Assembly: GCA_014584575.1 (NCBI GenBank)
Contig: JACTMP010000027.1
Coordinates: 124,001 to 188,000 of the forward strand
Length of the DNA: 64,000 nucleotides
From: Chloroflexota bacterium
Lineage (GTDB): Bacteria; Chloroflexota; Anaerolineae; Promineifilales; Promineifilaceae
Direction of reading: 5' to 3'
Within the stretch, counting starts at the first letter, position 1; each line of letters opens with the position of its first letter. The position numbers and the translations under genes are program-made. Positions 34,837 through 43,635 of this stretch are shown here, piece after piece. The notes under the pieces are model-generated. The model did no database searches, had not been told where the DNA came from, and worked only from the letters and a program-made list of their open reading frames with translations.

Positions 34837-35994
34837 ATGTCCCTTTATTTCAATCAAGAACACGAAATGTTCCGGCAAATGGTGCGCCGGTTTGTGGAAA
34901 ATGAGATCAATCCCCACGTGGAAAAGTGGGAAGAAGAACGCATTTTCCCGGCGCATGAACTGTTTCCCAAAGCGGGCGCGCTGGGTCTGTTGGGCATCAC
35001 CTACCCCGAAGAATATGGCGGCAGCGGGCTGGATTACTGGTATGAAACGGTGATGCTGGAAGAGTTGGGCCGGGCCAATTGCGCCGGTATTCCTATGGCC
35101 ATTGCCGTGCAGACCGATATGGCCACGCCGGCCTTAGCCATGCACGGCACACACGAGCAGAAAGAGAAATTTTTGAAACCGGCCATTGCGGGCACGGCCG
35201 TGTTCTCCATTGCCGTCAGCGAACCCGATGCCGGTTCCGACGTGGCCGCCATCCGTACCCGCGCCGAAGTGGACGGCGATGATTACGTCATCAACGGCTC
35301 CAAAATGTGGATTACCAACGGTACCCAGGCCAATTACCTGACGCTGCTGGCCCGCACCAGCGGCGATTACGGCTTCAAAGGCATGTCGCTCATCATCGTG
35401 CCCACCGATACCCCCGGCTTCAGCGTCAGCAAAAAGCTGGAAAAATTGGGCAACCACAGCAGCGATACGGCCATCCTCTCCTTTGACAATGTGCGTGTGC
35501 CCCAGGCCAATCGCATTGGGCCGGAGGGCATGGGCTTCATTTTGCAGATGCAGCAGTTCCAAAAGGAGCGGTTGTCGGGGGTGATCATGAGTACGGCGGG
35601 CATGGAAAAAATCATCCGCATGACCATTGATTATTGCCGCCAGCGGCAAACCTTTGGCAAACCGCTCATTGATAACCAGTGGATTCATTTCAAAATTTGC
35701 GAGTTACTCACCGAAGTGGAAGCCTTGCGCCAATTGGCGTACCATTGTGTGCGCACGCTGGTAGCGGGTGACGATGTGACCAAAGAGGCGTCTATGGCCA
35801 AACTGAAAGCGGGGCGGCTGGCGCGGGAAGTAGCCGACACCTGCCTGCAATTTCACGGCGGCATGGGCTATGTGGAAGAGTACCCCATGGCCCGCTACTT
35901 CCGCGATGCCCGCCTGCTCTCCATTGGCGCAGGCGCAGATGAAATTATGTTGGGCATTATTGCCAAGTATGAGGGGATATTGCCATCAAGATGA
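34837..35994 (+). CDS. Acyl-CoA dehydrogenase
   Basis: The 385-aa flavoenzyme oxidises acyl-CoA to 2-enoyl-CoA and passes electrons to ETF. It has the ACAD signature FSIAVSEPDAGSDVAAI, the FAD region KMWITNGTQANY and the C-terminal FHGGMGYVEEYPMARYFRDA. The catalytic base is Glu369 in GAGADEIM. It could serve the carboxylase on either side, for instance as an isovaleryl-CoA or related branched-chain enzyme. ETF genes lie about 12 kb downstream. Start ATG 34837 follows the hairpin by 15 bases, with no clear ribosome site. Confidence 0.9.
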   Translation: MSLYFNQEHEMFRQMVRRFVENEINPHVEKWEEERIFPAHELFPKAGALGLLGITYPEEYGGSGLDYWYETVMLEELGRANCAGIPMAIAVQTDMATPALAMHGTHEQKEKFLKPAIAGTAVFSIAVSEPDAGSDVAAIRTRAEVDGDDYVINGSKMWITNGTQANYLTLLARTSGDYGFKGMSLIIVPTDTPGFSVSKKLEKLGNHSSDTAILSFDNVRVPQANRIGPEGMGFILQMQQFQKERLSGVIMSTAGMEKIIRMTIDYCRQRQTFGKPLIDNQWIHFKICELLTEVEALRQLAYHCVRTLVAGDDVTKEASMAKLKAGRLAREVADTCLQFHGGMGYVEEYPMARYFRDARLLSIGAGADEIMLGIIAKYEGILPSR

Positions 35995-35995
35995 G

Positions 35996-36054
35996 AGGAG
36001 ATTGGAGATTAGAGATTGAGGTAGCCAATCTCTAATCTCCAATCTCTGATCTCT
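35996..36054. repeat. Hairpin of GAGATTR units
   Basis: The left arm is GAGGAGATTGGAGATTAGAG and ATTGAG; the right arm has CAATCTCTAATCTCCAATCT plus CTGATCTC. It fills the gap between the acyl-CoA dehydrogenase and the kinase gene. Confidence 0.85.
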
Positions 36055-36067
36055 ACCAAGGGGAAAT

Positions 36068-37036
36068 ATGGAAACAATCAAAGTAGTACGTTCATTTGTA
36101 GATGCGACGGCGTTCGCGGAATTGATCGCCAGGGAATATGATTTTGGTGGGCCGGTGACGTGTAAGCTGTTTAGCAAAATGGTGCGCACCCAGGATAATG
36201 ATCATTACCTGGTGACAACCGGCAGTGGGGCAAAATTTGTGGCCCGCCTTTACCAGTTGGGCACACGCTTGCAGCGGCAGGAGTCGGACTATCTGTATGA
36301 GTTGGACTGGCTGAATTTCCTGGAGAAGGAAGGCCTACCGGTGGCCTACCCCATTGCCCGGCGCGACGGCCGTTTCCTGGGTAGTATTTTGGCCCCAGAA
36401 GGTCAGCGTTATTATGCGCTCTTTAGTCTGGCCGAGGGTTCAGCTATGCAAATTCAAGACGAAGAGCAGCTTTACATTTTTGGCCGGGAAATGGCGCGTA
36501 TTCACCGCGTGTCTAACAACTATGAACACAAATATGACCGGCGCGTCTTAGACCTGGAATTTTTGGTGGACAAACCGGTGCAGCGCATTAAACGGTATTG
36601 GGATGAAGACGAAGGACGCAAAGACGACCTGGAACTGCTGCTCATCTCGGCGCAAGAAGCCAAAGATGACCTGCTGGCGCTGATCAACAACCCACAGCAC
36701 ACGCCGGATAGCTGGGGGCCAATTGGCGGCGACTTCCACAGCGCCAGCGTCTTTTTTGACGCCAACAACAAGCCCACTTTTTTCAATTTTGACTGGTGCG
36801 GCTCTGGCTGGCGGGCGTATGATATTGCCGTCTTTTTGCACAACAGCGACCTGATTCATCAGCACAACCCGGAATTGGCGGAGGCGTTTTTTGCCGGGTA
36901 TTACGCGGAACGGCCGTTGTCCGAAAACGAACACGAAGCCATCGCCCCCTTCCTCACCCTGCGCCGCATCTGGCTCACGGGTTGGTTTATGATGAATGAT
37001 GGGTTGGCGGGCCATTCGTTTATTGCCCCACTGTAA
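36068..37036 (+). CDS. Phosphotransferase-family (APH/ChoK-like) small-molecule kinase
   Basis: This 322-aa protein has the protein-kinase-like fold of aminoglycoside phosphotransferases and homoserine or choline kinases. The catalytic segment is GGDFHSASVFF, standing for the usual HGDLHxxN (Asp present, Asn replaced), and the metal-binding segment NFDWCGSGWRAYDIAVFL. RRDGRFLGSI and ATP-site GAKFVARLY are N-terminal. The substrate cannot be inferred. AAGGGG lies shortly before ATG 36068, in contrast with several neighbours that lack such a site. Confidence 0.75.
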   Translation: METIKVVRSFVDATAFAELIAREYDFGGPVTCKLFSKMVRTQDNDHYLVTTGSGAKFVARLYQLGTRLQRQESDYLYELDWLNFLEKEGLPVAYPIARRDGRFLGSILAPEGQRYYALFSLAEGSAMQIQDEEQLYIFGREMARIHRVSNNYEHKYDRRVLDLEFLVDKPVQRIKRYWDEDEGRKDDLELLLISAQEAKDDLLALINNPQHTPDSWGPIGGDFHSASVFFDANNKPTFFNFDWCGSGWRAYDIAVFLHNSDLIHQHNPELAEAFFAGYYAERPLSENEHEAIAPFLTLRRIWLTGWFMMNDGLAGHSFIAPL

Positions 37037-37110
37037 GAGATTGGGAGATTGAGAGATTAGGAGATTGGTTTGCTTCCTAATCTCTCAATCTCCTAATCTC
37101 CTAATCTCTT
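37037..37110. repeat. Hairpin of GAGATTGG/GAGATTAG units
   Basis: The left arm starts directly after the TAA of the upstream gene and the right arm (CTAATCTCTCAATCTCCTAA and further CTAATCTC units) ends 3 bases before ATG 37114. No ribosome site exists between them. Confidence 0.9.
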
Positions 37111-37113
37111 CTT

Positions 37114-39090
37114 ATGCTCCACTCCCTCCTCATCGCCAACCGGGGTGAGATTGCCTGTCGTATTATCCGCACCTGCTGCCGGTTGGGGATACGGACGGTG
37201 GCGGTGTATTCGGACGTGGATGCTCATGCTTTGCATGTGAAAATGGCGGACACGGCCGTACACATTGGCCCCTCTCCCGCCCCCGATTCCTACCTCAACA
37301 TCCCCGCCATCATCGCCGCTGCGCAACGCGCCGGGGCGGACGCCGTACACCCCGGTTTTGGTTTCCTGGCCGAAAACGCGGAATTTGCCCGCGCCTGTGC
37401 CGCTGCCGGTCTCATCTTTGTGGGGCCAGCGCCGGAAGCCATCGAACTGATGGGCAATAAACGAGCGGCAAAGGAACGGGTCACGGCCGTGGGTGTGCCC
37501 ATCATCCCCGGTTATGGCGGCGCCGATCAGAGCGACGAGCGGCTGCTGGCGGAAGCGACACGGATTGGCTTCCCGATGCTGGTGAAAGCGGCGGCGGGCG
37601 GCGGCGGCAAAGGGATGCGGCTGGTAGCCGATGCCGCCGCCCTGCCGGAAGCGTTAGCCGCCGCGCGGCGGGAAGCACAGCAGGCGTTTGGCTCCGATGA
37701 ATTGATCCTGGAAAAGGCGTTGACCCATGCGCGGCATGTGGAAATTCAGGTCTTTGGCGACCGGCACGGCAACCTGATTCACCTGGGCGAACGGGAATGT
37801 TCGCTGCAACGCCGCCACCAAAAGGTGATTGAAGAAGCCCCTTCCCCGGCGGTGAATGAAGAGTTGCGGCAGCGCATGGGGGCCACGGCCGTGCTTGCCG
37901 CCCAAACCGTCTACTACCACAATGCCGGGACGGTGGAATTTTTGCTGGATGAAACCGGCGACTTCTACTTTTTGGAGATGAACACCCGCCTGCAAGTGGA
38001 ACATCCGGTGACGGAACTGGTGACGGGCATTGACCTGGTAGAGTGGCAAATCCGGGTGGCCGAAGGCGAGCCGTTGCCGCTGGCGCAGGCGCAAATTCAG
38101 TGGCGCGGCCACGCTGTGGAAGCCCGCGTTTATGCCGAAAATCCGGCCAACGATTTTTTGCCGGTCACGGGGGATGTGCTGCTTTGGCAGCCGCCGGACG
38201 GGGAGGCGGTTCGCATAGACAGTGGGATACAAACGGGCGACCCGATTTCCATCCATTATGACCCCATGCTGGCGAAGGTGATTGCGTATGGCGCAGACCG
38301 GGCTACGGCCGTGCGCCGCCTGACCCACGCTCTGGAAACGGCCGTGCTGCTTGGCTTCACCCACAACTTGCCGTTTCTGGCCGATGTGCTGCGCCATCCT
38401 GAGGTGGGGGACGGCCGTAGCCACATCCATTTTCTGGCGGAGCAGTTTGCCAACTGGCAGCCACCGACCGGGGATGCGCCGCTGGCGCTGATGGCGGCGA
38501 CGGTGGCCCAATTTGAGAATGAGCCGCAGCTACACACCAGCGCCGGTTACTGGCGCAACAATCCAAACCGGCCCCAGGTGTACCGGTATGAATGGAGTGG
38601 CGAGTTGGTGGAGGTAGGGCTGACGGCCGTGCCACGCACTCCCCATCACTATCATCTGACCATATCTACCCAACCAGACCATGTGGCCGATGTGGTTTTA
38701 GTGGCAATAGATGGCAACCAGTTGGTTTTGACGGTAGATGGCTGGCGGCAGCGGGTAACGGCCGTAAATCAGCAAAATATCTGGTGGGTGCAGACGGAGA
38801 AGGGGGTGGTGCGGTTGACGGCCGTGCCTCTGCTGCCGGAACCACAACCCGCCGCCGATGCTGGCGGCTCCTTACGCGCTCCCATGCCCGGCGCCGTGTT
38901 GGCTGTGTTGGTGGCTGTGGGCCAGGAAGTGAAGGGGGGCGACGCCCTGATGAAATTGGAAGCAATGAAGATGGAACACACCATCCGCGCTGCCGGCGAT
39001 GGCATTGTCGAGGAGATTTATTTTGTGCCCGGCGATACGGTGGAAGCGGACGCGCAGTTGATCAAAATTGCGAGCGGAGAACCCCATTAA
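37114..39090 (+). CDS. Acyl-CoA carboxylase alpha subunit (biotin carboxylase plus biotin carrier)
   Basis: The 658-aa subunit contains biotin carboxylase at residues about 1-445: LIANRGEIACRIIRTC, the ATP-grasp loop KAAAGGGGKGMRLV and FLEMNTRLQVEHPVTE. A middle domain follows. The C-terminal biotinyl domain has EAMKMEHT with the biotinylated Lys619. It works with the beta subunit at 31442-33043. Like methylcrotonyl-CoA carboxylase alpha, it carries all three parts in one chain. The start codon comes immediately after a long hairpin and lacks a ribosome site. ACGGCCGT copies are frequent in the gene, marking it as resident DNA. Confidence 0.9.
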   Translation: MLHSLLIANRGEIACRIIRTCCRLGIRTVAVYSDVDAHALHVKMADTAVHIGPSPAPDSYLNIPAIIAAAQRAGADAVHPGFGFLAENAEFARACAAAGLIFVGPAPEAIELMGNKRAAKERVTAVGVPIIPGYGGADQSDERLLAEATRIGFPMLVKAAAGGGGKGMRLVADAAALPEALAAARREAQQAFGSDELILEKALTHARHVEIQVFGDRHGNLIHLGERECSLQRRHQKVIEEAPSPAVNEELRQRMGATAVLAAQTVYYHNAGTVEFLLDETGDFYFLEMNTRLQVEHPVTELVTGIDLVEWQIRVAEGEPLPLAQAQIQWRGHAVEARVYAENPANDFLPVTGDVLLWQPPDGEAVRIDSGIQTGDPISIHYDPMLAKVIAYGADRATAVRRLTHALETAVLLGFTHNLPFLADVLRHPEVGDGRSHIHFLAEQFANWQPPTGDAPLALMAATVAQFENEPQLHTSAGYWRNNPNRPQVYRYEWSGELVEVGLTAVPRTPHHYHLTISTQPDHVADVVLVAIDGNQLVLTVDGWRQRVTAVNQQNIWWVQTEKGVVRLTAVPLLPEPQPAADAGGSLRAPMPGAVLAVLVAVGQEVKGGDALMKLEAMKMEHTIRAAGDGIVEEIYFVPGDTVEADAQLIKIASGEPH

Positions 39091-39107
39091 CACCATGATG
39101 GTTACAG

Positions 39108-40322
39108 GTGCATGTTGTGGAACCGCTTAACGGCAAAATTGTCTTAAAAGTCGGCCGTGATAAGCCGGTGCGGCAGCGCCATCCCTGGCTCTTTTCCGGG
39201 GCCATTGCCCAGGTGGAAGGCGCGCCGGCGCCGGGTGATCTGGTATTGGTGGCAGATAGTCACGGCCGTGCCCTCTGTACTGCCTACTTCAATCCCCATT
39301 CCCAAATTCGCGCCCGCATCCTCAGTTGGGATGTGGCCGAACCAATTGACGCCGCGTTCTGGCAGCGTCGGCTGGCGCAGGCCATTACGGCGCGGCAGCT
39401 TTTGGCGTTGGAACCACAGACAACCGCTTACCGGCTGGTCAATGCCGAGGCGGATGGGCTGCCAGGGTTGGTGGTGGATCGGTACGGCCGTACCCTGGTG
39501 CTGCAATGTCTGACGCTGGGCATTGACCGGCACAAGGCACTGCTGGCCGACCTGCTGGCCGACCTGGTTCAGCCGGATGCTATTGTTGAACGCTCCGATG
39601 CCGATGTGCGCCGCAAAGAGGGGCTGCCGCTGGCGACCGGCCTGTTGTGGGGCGCTGCGCCGCCGGAGCCGCTGGAAATCCAGGAAAACGGGCTGCGTTT
39701 TCAAGTGCAGGTAATGGCCGGGCACAAAACGGGTTTTTACCTGGATCAACGGGAAAATCGCACGGCCGTGTGCCAGCCTCATCTGGTAGCGGGCAAGTCG
39801 GTGCTGAATGTATTCGCTTATACCGGCGGATTTGGCACGTATGCCGCCGCGGCGGGCGCGTCGGTGATCACCCATATTGACAGTTCCGTAGAGGCCCTCC
39901 AACAGGCGGAGGCTCATGTGCAGATCAATGGCTGGACACGGCCGTCTGACGAGTATATTGCTGGCGACGCCTTTGACGTGCTGCGTTATTACCGCGACGC
40001 CGGACGCTCTTTTGATGTTGTGATCCTCGATCCCCCCAAATTTGCCCACAGCCAGCAAGATGTAGAGCGCGCCTGCCGGGGATATAAGGACTTAAACTGG
40101 CTGGCTTTGCGGCTGCTGTCGCCGGGTGGCCTGTTGGCGACGTTTTCCTGTTCCGGGCTGGTTTCGGCCGAGTTGTTTCAAAAGGTCTTGTTTGGCGCGG
40201 CTGTAGACGCCGGGCGCGATGTGCAAATCATGCGCTTTTTGCACCAGGGGGCGGATCATCCGGTGCTGCTCTCATTCCCCGAATCAGCTTACCTGAAGGG
40301 TTTTTTGTGTCGCGTTTGGTAG
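39108..40322 (+). CDS. RlmI-like rRNA large-subunit cytosine methyltransferase
   Basis: This 404-aa protein has an N-terminal PUA domain (KVGRDKPVRQRHPWLFSGAI), a central EEHEE-like region and a C-terminal Rossmann methyltransferase (VLNVFAYTGGFGTYAAAAGA; VILDPPKFAHSQ). The FAYTGG and DPPKFA motifs match 23S rRNA (cytosine-5) methyltransferase RlmI/YccW. The GTG start 39108 is uncertain; another GTG lies three codons later. It ends 42 bases from the convergent DinB gene, with no terminator seen. Confidence 0.85.
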   Translation: MHVVEPLNGKIVLKVGRDKPVRQRHPWLFSGAIAQVEGAPAPGDLVLVADSHGRALCTAYFNPHSQIRARILSWDVAEPIDAAFWQRRLAQAITARQLLALEPQTTAYRLVNAEADGLPGLVVDRYGRTLVLQCLTLGIDRHKALLADLLADLVQPDAIVERSDADVRRKEGLPLATGLLWGAAPPEPLEIQENGLRFQVQVMAGHKTGFYLDQRENRTAVCQPHLVAGKSVLNVFAYTGGFGTYAAAAGASVITHIDSSVEALQQAEAHVQINGWTRPSDEYIAGDAFDVLRYYRDAGRSFDVVILDPPKFAHSQQDVERACRGYKDLNWLALRLLSPGGLLATFSCSGLVSAELFQKVLFGAAVDAGRDVQIMRFLHQGADHPVLLSFPESAYLKGFLCRVW

Positions 40323-40364
40323 GGGCCTCACGCTTCCCACAGGCAAGATATTTACGAACAGACC

Positions 40365-40820
40365 CTAAGGCTTCGCTTTGATTTGAGTGATCTGGTTGAG
40401 GTGTGCGGTGTCGTGGTCTACGTGGTGCTGGACGAGGAAACGGACGCTGATGCTGCCCAGAGTAGGATGCACGGCCGTGATCTGCCAATCACCCGCGTTC
40501 AACGCCCGCAAAAACGCCAACATCGCCTGCCGCGCCTGCCGGAAATCGGATAGCATGGTGGCCAACGGCTGGTTCACATCGTGGGCGGCTGGGTCAGGAA
40601 AGATAGGGGGAATTGCCGGTGGCTGCTGTTCCACCATCAACCGCAGCCGTGCCAGAGCCAACTCTTCTATCATTACCAGGTGGCACAGCACGTCGGCAAT
40701 GCTCCATTCCTCAGGCGATGGGCGATAAGTCAGGCGCGAATCGGCCACACCGCTGACCAGCCGTTCCAGGTCGCCAGGTGTGGCGGCCAGGGCATCTAGT
40801 AGAACATCTCGTTTGCTCAT
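40365..40820 (-). CDS. DinB-family metal-dependent protein
   Basis: The 151-aa four-helix DinB/YfiT fold has the metal-binding His set: His47 (DVLCHLV), then His136 and His140 in QHHVDHDTAHLNQI. Many members act as thiol-dependent S-transferases (bacillithiol or mycothiol). The start overlaps the stop of the upstream gene by four bases (ATGA), so it is translated together with the AbfD-like protein. The role in that operon is unknown. Confidence 0.8.
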   Translation of the reverse strand: MSKRDVLLDALAATPGDLERLVSGVADSRLTYRPSPEEWSIADVLCHLVMIEELALARLRLMVEQQPPAIPPIFPDPAAHDVNQPLATMLSDFRQARQAMLAFLRALNAGDWQITAVHPTLGSISVRFLVQHHVDHDTAHLNQITQIKAKP

Positions 40821-42352
40821 TCAACCGCCGCAAAAACGCGGGCAAAATACCCTTCTACCAGTTCATTCAACTCGTGACGCACGGTTTCTGACAGGTCTAT
40901 GCCCGCCAGCCGCTGCGCCAACTGCTGCTTAAACTCCAACTGCATTTGCCGGTAAATCTGGATGCGCTGCGCCTGCGGCGAACCGGCGCCGTGCATGGAT
41001 TCCGTCAGGTAGCCGACGGCATTGCGCCCCAAAGTCATGTTTTCAATCAGGCGCAGGATGCGCAGGCGGTGTTCGGTGGGTACGTCGGCGCGCCCTTTGA
41101 GATATTTTTCTAACAGTGGGCCTAATTCCTCATGCCGGTAATCGGCTTCCGAGGGCATTGTCACCATCAGCCCACCGGCAATGTCTTGCGCCAGGCGGCT
41201 GATTTCGTAGGGGAAGCGGGTGACGTGGTGTTTGCACACATTTGCCAGCATATCGTCGCAGATATACGCGCCGGATTTGGTGGCCGTACTCTGGTAGGAG
41301 GCGGCAATGCCGGTGGCGTAGATAGTTTCGTTGAGGTGGGTCATCTCCACCAGTTTGTCGCGGATGTGGGAGACGTGGGCCACGCCGTTGTATTCTGCCG
41401 CCGTCGCTGCTGCCCCAATCAACACATCACCCACGCCGCTCTTGCAGACGTAGCTGCGGCGGTGATAACAGGTAAACCGCTCCACCAGCATGGCCGCATA
41501 CTCCGTTTCCCCATCCATGAAAATGAGGTCGTTGGGGATGAACACATCATCGAAGATGACCATCGCTTCCTGCCCGCCGTACTGGCTGTTACCGGCATCC
41601 AGGGTGCCATTTTCCAGAGCGCGGGTGTCGCAAGATTGACGGCCGTAAACATACGTAATGCCCGCTGCCGTCACCGGAATCGCGCCTACAATCGCGTAGT
41701 CACGGTCGGCCTGGCTCAGACGCATGGTGGGCATAACGATGAGCCAGTGCGAGTTCAGGCAGCCGGTCTGGTGCGCCTTGGCCCCACGAATGAAGACACC
41801 TTCGGCCGTGCGGCGGCTGATGTGGACGTACAGATCGGGGTCGGCCTGCTGGTGGGGGGCCAGGCTGCGGTCTCCCTTCACGTCGGTCATAGCCCCGCCG
41901 ATGACCAGGTTTTGCCGCTGCATCTGTGTCAGGAAGGTTTTGAAGCGGGCATGGTAGTCTGTGCCATGCTGCTCATCCATTTCGTAGGTGACGGAGTAGA
42001 GGGAATTGAGGGCGTCCATGCCCACGCAGCGCTGGAAGCAGGTGCCGGTAAGCTGGCCCAGCCGCCGTTGCATTTTGTTTTGATGCACCACATCCTCGAC
42101 GCTGGCGGCAATGTGCAGGAAGCGGTTGACGGGTTGGCCGGTGAAGGGGGATACGGCCGTAGCCAATTCCGGCTGTTCACGGGCCAGATCATACGTCTCC
42201 GCCACCGCGTTAATCGAGGGGCGAATGAGCGGGTGGTCTACCGGCTCGGCGACCAACTCGCCAAACAGGTACACCTGCAAACCCCGCCCCCGCAAACTCT
42301 CAATGTATTCTGCGCCGGTGGTGATGGGGGTTATCTCGTTTGCTTGACTCAT
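40817..42352 (-). CDS. 4-hydroxybutyryl-CoA dehydratase-like (AbfD/HpaB) flavoprotein
   Basis: This 511-aa protein belongs to the HpaB/AbfD superfamily. It keeps residues typical of 4-hydroxybutyryl-CoA dehydratase/vinylacetyl-CoA isomerase, which uses FAD plus a [4Fe-4S] cluster. These are Cys105 and Cys109 in GTCFQRCVGMDALN, and His297 and Cys303 in CYHRRSYVCKSGVGD. GAMTDVKGDR near 154-161 also fits. The His-to-Cys spacing appears one residue shorter than I recall for AbfD. Simple HpaB monooxygenases lack these Cys residues. GGAGGA precedes the start. With the iron alcohol dehydrogenase at 55296, it could serve a 4-hydroxybutyrate route. A monooxygenase role is the alternative. Confidence 0.75.
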   Translation of the reverse strand: MSQANEITPITTGAEYIESLRGRGLQVYLFGELVAEPVDHPLIRPSINAVAETYDLAREQPELATAVSPFTGQPVNRFLHIAASVEDVVHQNKMQRRLGQLTGTCFQRCVGMDALNSLYSVTYEMDEQHGTDYHARFKTFLTQMQRQNLVIGGAMTDVKGDRSLAPHQQADPDLYVHISRRTAEGVFIRGAKAHQTGCLNSHWLIVMPTMRLSQADRDYAIVGAIPVTAAGITYVYGRQSCDTRALENGTLDAGNSQYGGQEAMVIFDDVFIPNDLIFMDGETEYAAMLVERFTCYHRRSYVCKSGVGDVLIGAAATAAEYNGVAHVSHIRDKLVEMTHLNETIYATGIAASYQSTATKSGAYICDDMLANVCKHHVTRFPYEISRLAQDIAGGLMVTMPSEADYRHEELGPLLEKYLKGRADVPTEHRLRILRLIENMTLGRNAVGYLTESMHGAGSPQAQRIQIYRQMQLEFKQQLAQRLAGIDLSETVRHELNELVEGYFARVFAAVE

Positions 42353-42388
42353 GTTGTTCCTCCGTCAGACTTTCAGGCATGTAGTTGG

Positions 42389-42658
42389 TCAGTAAGCGGG
42401 CTGAAAGCGTAATGATTCAACAATGTCTGTCTCTTTAATCTGTGCATCATACTGCTTTTTGCATCGTTGCCAGGTCTCGTAAATGCCCTTCCACCGGCTG
42501 AAGTCAATGCGTGTTTCGTCGTATTCATCATACTCTTCAAACTGCCCACTCATCAGCGCATTGTAGAAATCCTCACTCAGAATGCCATACTTTTCCTCGT
42601 AAGCAGCCAATCGCCGCTCCAGAATTTTCATTTCGACCACAAGTTCATGTAATTGCAT
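42389..42658 (-). CDS. Small coiled-coil protein, antitoxin-like, unknown
   Basis: This 89-aa acidic, helical protein (MQLHELVVEMKILERRLAAY...) has a central acidic stretch EEYDEYDET and Trp residues near 56-63. The form recalls small proteins often found beside toxin genes in Chloroflexota and cyanobacteria, but no toxin partner is next to it. GAGGGA precedes the start. Function not known. Confidence 0.55.
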   Translation of the reverse strand: MQLHELVVEMKILERRLAAYEEKYGILSEDFYNALMSGQFEEYDEYDETRIDFSRWKGIYETWQRCKKQYDAQIKETDIVESLRFQPAY

Positions 42659-42801
42659 AGCCGTCCCTCACATGGTTGAAATTTACTTCGCAGTTTAATC
42701 GCCCACACCCTCCCTGGCAAGTTGCAAGAATCGTATCCGTGCTAATCCATTTTATCCGTCAAATCCGTGGCCCAATTCTCCAAAAATTTGGCATATCAAC
42801 A

Positions 42802-42818
42802 ATATATTTGTAATATAT
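42802..42818. promoter_or_regulatory. Candidate palindromic operator upstream of the GntR gene
   Basis: ATATATT and AATATAT form a perfect inverted repeat around TGT. It lies in the only strongly AT-rich stretch of this gap, 59 bases before the GntR start. An autoregulatory site is plausible; AT-rich palindromes also arise by chance. Confidence 0.35.
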
Positions 42819-42876
42819 CAGATAGAAGGCGACAACGAATTGGAGTAAACGGTGAATTTGTTTCGGGTTACGCACT

Positions 42877-43515
42877 ATGTCCCTATCCCAACAGGCTTAC
42901 CAGAACATCAAACGCAAAATTGTCTATCTGGAATTGGAACCGGGGGCGGTGATTGATGAGGCCGCCCTGCAAGACAAATTGGGTCTCGGCCGAACCCCCA
43001 TCCGGGAAGCATTGCAGCGGTTGGAGCAGGAAAAGCTGGTGACGATCGTGCCCCGGCGGGGCATGTTTGTCAGCGAGATTAGCGTGACGGACCTGTACCA
43101 GATTTTTGAACTGCGGTTGACGGTGGAAGCATTGGCGGTGCGGCTGGCGGCGCGGCGGGGGGGCGAAACTCACTGGCAGCAAATGGAAGCCGCCCTCAAC
43201 TCAATCCCCTGGCATGACGCGACCGATCAACAACTTATCGAGATTGACGAAGCGTGCCACGCTATTATTTACGCGGCGGCCGATAACCATTTTCTGGAAG
43301 ATATGCTCACCACCTGTTACGCCCTCAGCCTGCGCCTGTGGATGTTTTTTTTGCACCGAATTGGCGATATGCGTACGGCCGTGCAGGAACACCAACAAAT
43401 CTACGCTGCCCTACGCGACGGCGACGCCGACGAAGCTGCCCGCTTGATGCAGCAGCACATCCAGAGCTTCCAGGCGGAAATGAGCGCAATTATGGTAGGG
43501 GAGATTGGAGATTAG
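42877..43515 (+). CDS. GntR-family (FCD) transcriptional regulator
   Basis: This 212-aa regulator has a winged helix at about 8-70 (LGLGRTPIREALQRLEQEKL and VPRRGMFVSEI) and an FCD ligand domain with metal-type His residues (EIDEACHAIIY; RIGDMRTAVQEHQQI). It stands at the head of the methylamine-type operon and probably responds to its substrate or a breakdown product. No ribosome site is apparent. Its last residues (GEIGD) and stop codon lie in the first units of a repeat array, so the original end may have been overwritten. Confidence 0.85.
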   Translation: MSLSQQAYQNIKRKIVYLELEPGAVIDEAALQDKLGLGRTPIREALQRLEQEKLVTIVPRRGMFVSEISVTDLYQIFELRLTVEALAVRLAARRGGETHWQQMEAALNSIPWHDATDQQLIEIDEACHAIIYAAADNHFLEDMLTTCYALSLRLWMFFLHRIGDMRTAVQEHQQIYAALRDGDADEAARLMQQHIQSFQAEMSAIMVGEIGD

Positions 43516-43620
43516 GAGATTAGGAGATTAGGAGATTAGGAGATTGGGAGATTGGGAGATTGGGCAAATTCCAATCACTCAATCACTCACTCACTCAATT
43601 ACTCAATCTCTCAATCTCTT
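43500..43620. repeat. Long hairpin array of GGAGATTA/GGAGATTG units
   Basis: The left arm has about eight units of GGAGATT(A/G)-type. The right arm has CAATCACT, CAATTACT and CAATCTCT units. At about 120 bases it is the longest of the family. The stop codon of the GntR gene lies inside the left arm. Confidence 0.9.
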
Positions 43621-43635
43621 CCGAAGGAAAATCTC

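Noticed and set aside
36068..37036. Aminoglycoside resistance kinase
   Set aside because: The fold is shared by many small-molecule kinases and the catalytic Asn is changed; context gives no support for drug resistance.
43500..43620. CRISPR-like array
   Set aside because: Units are only about 8 bases with no spacers and the second half is the inverse complement; no cas genes are present.
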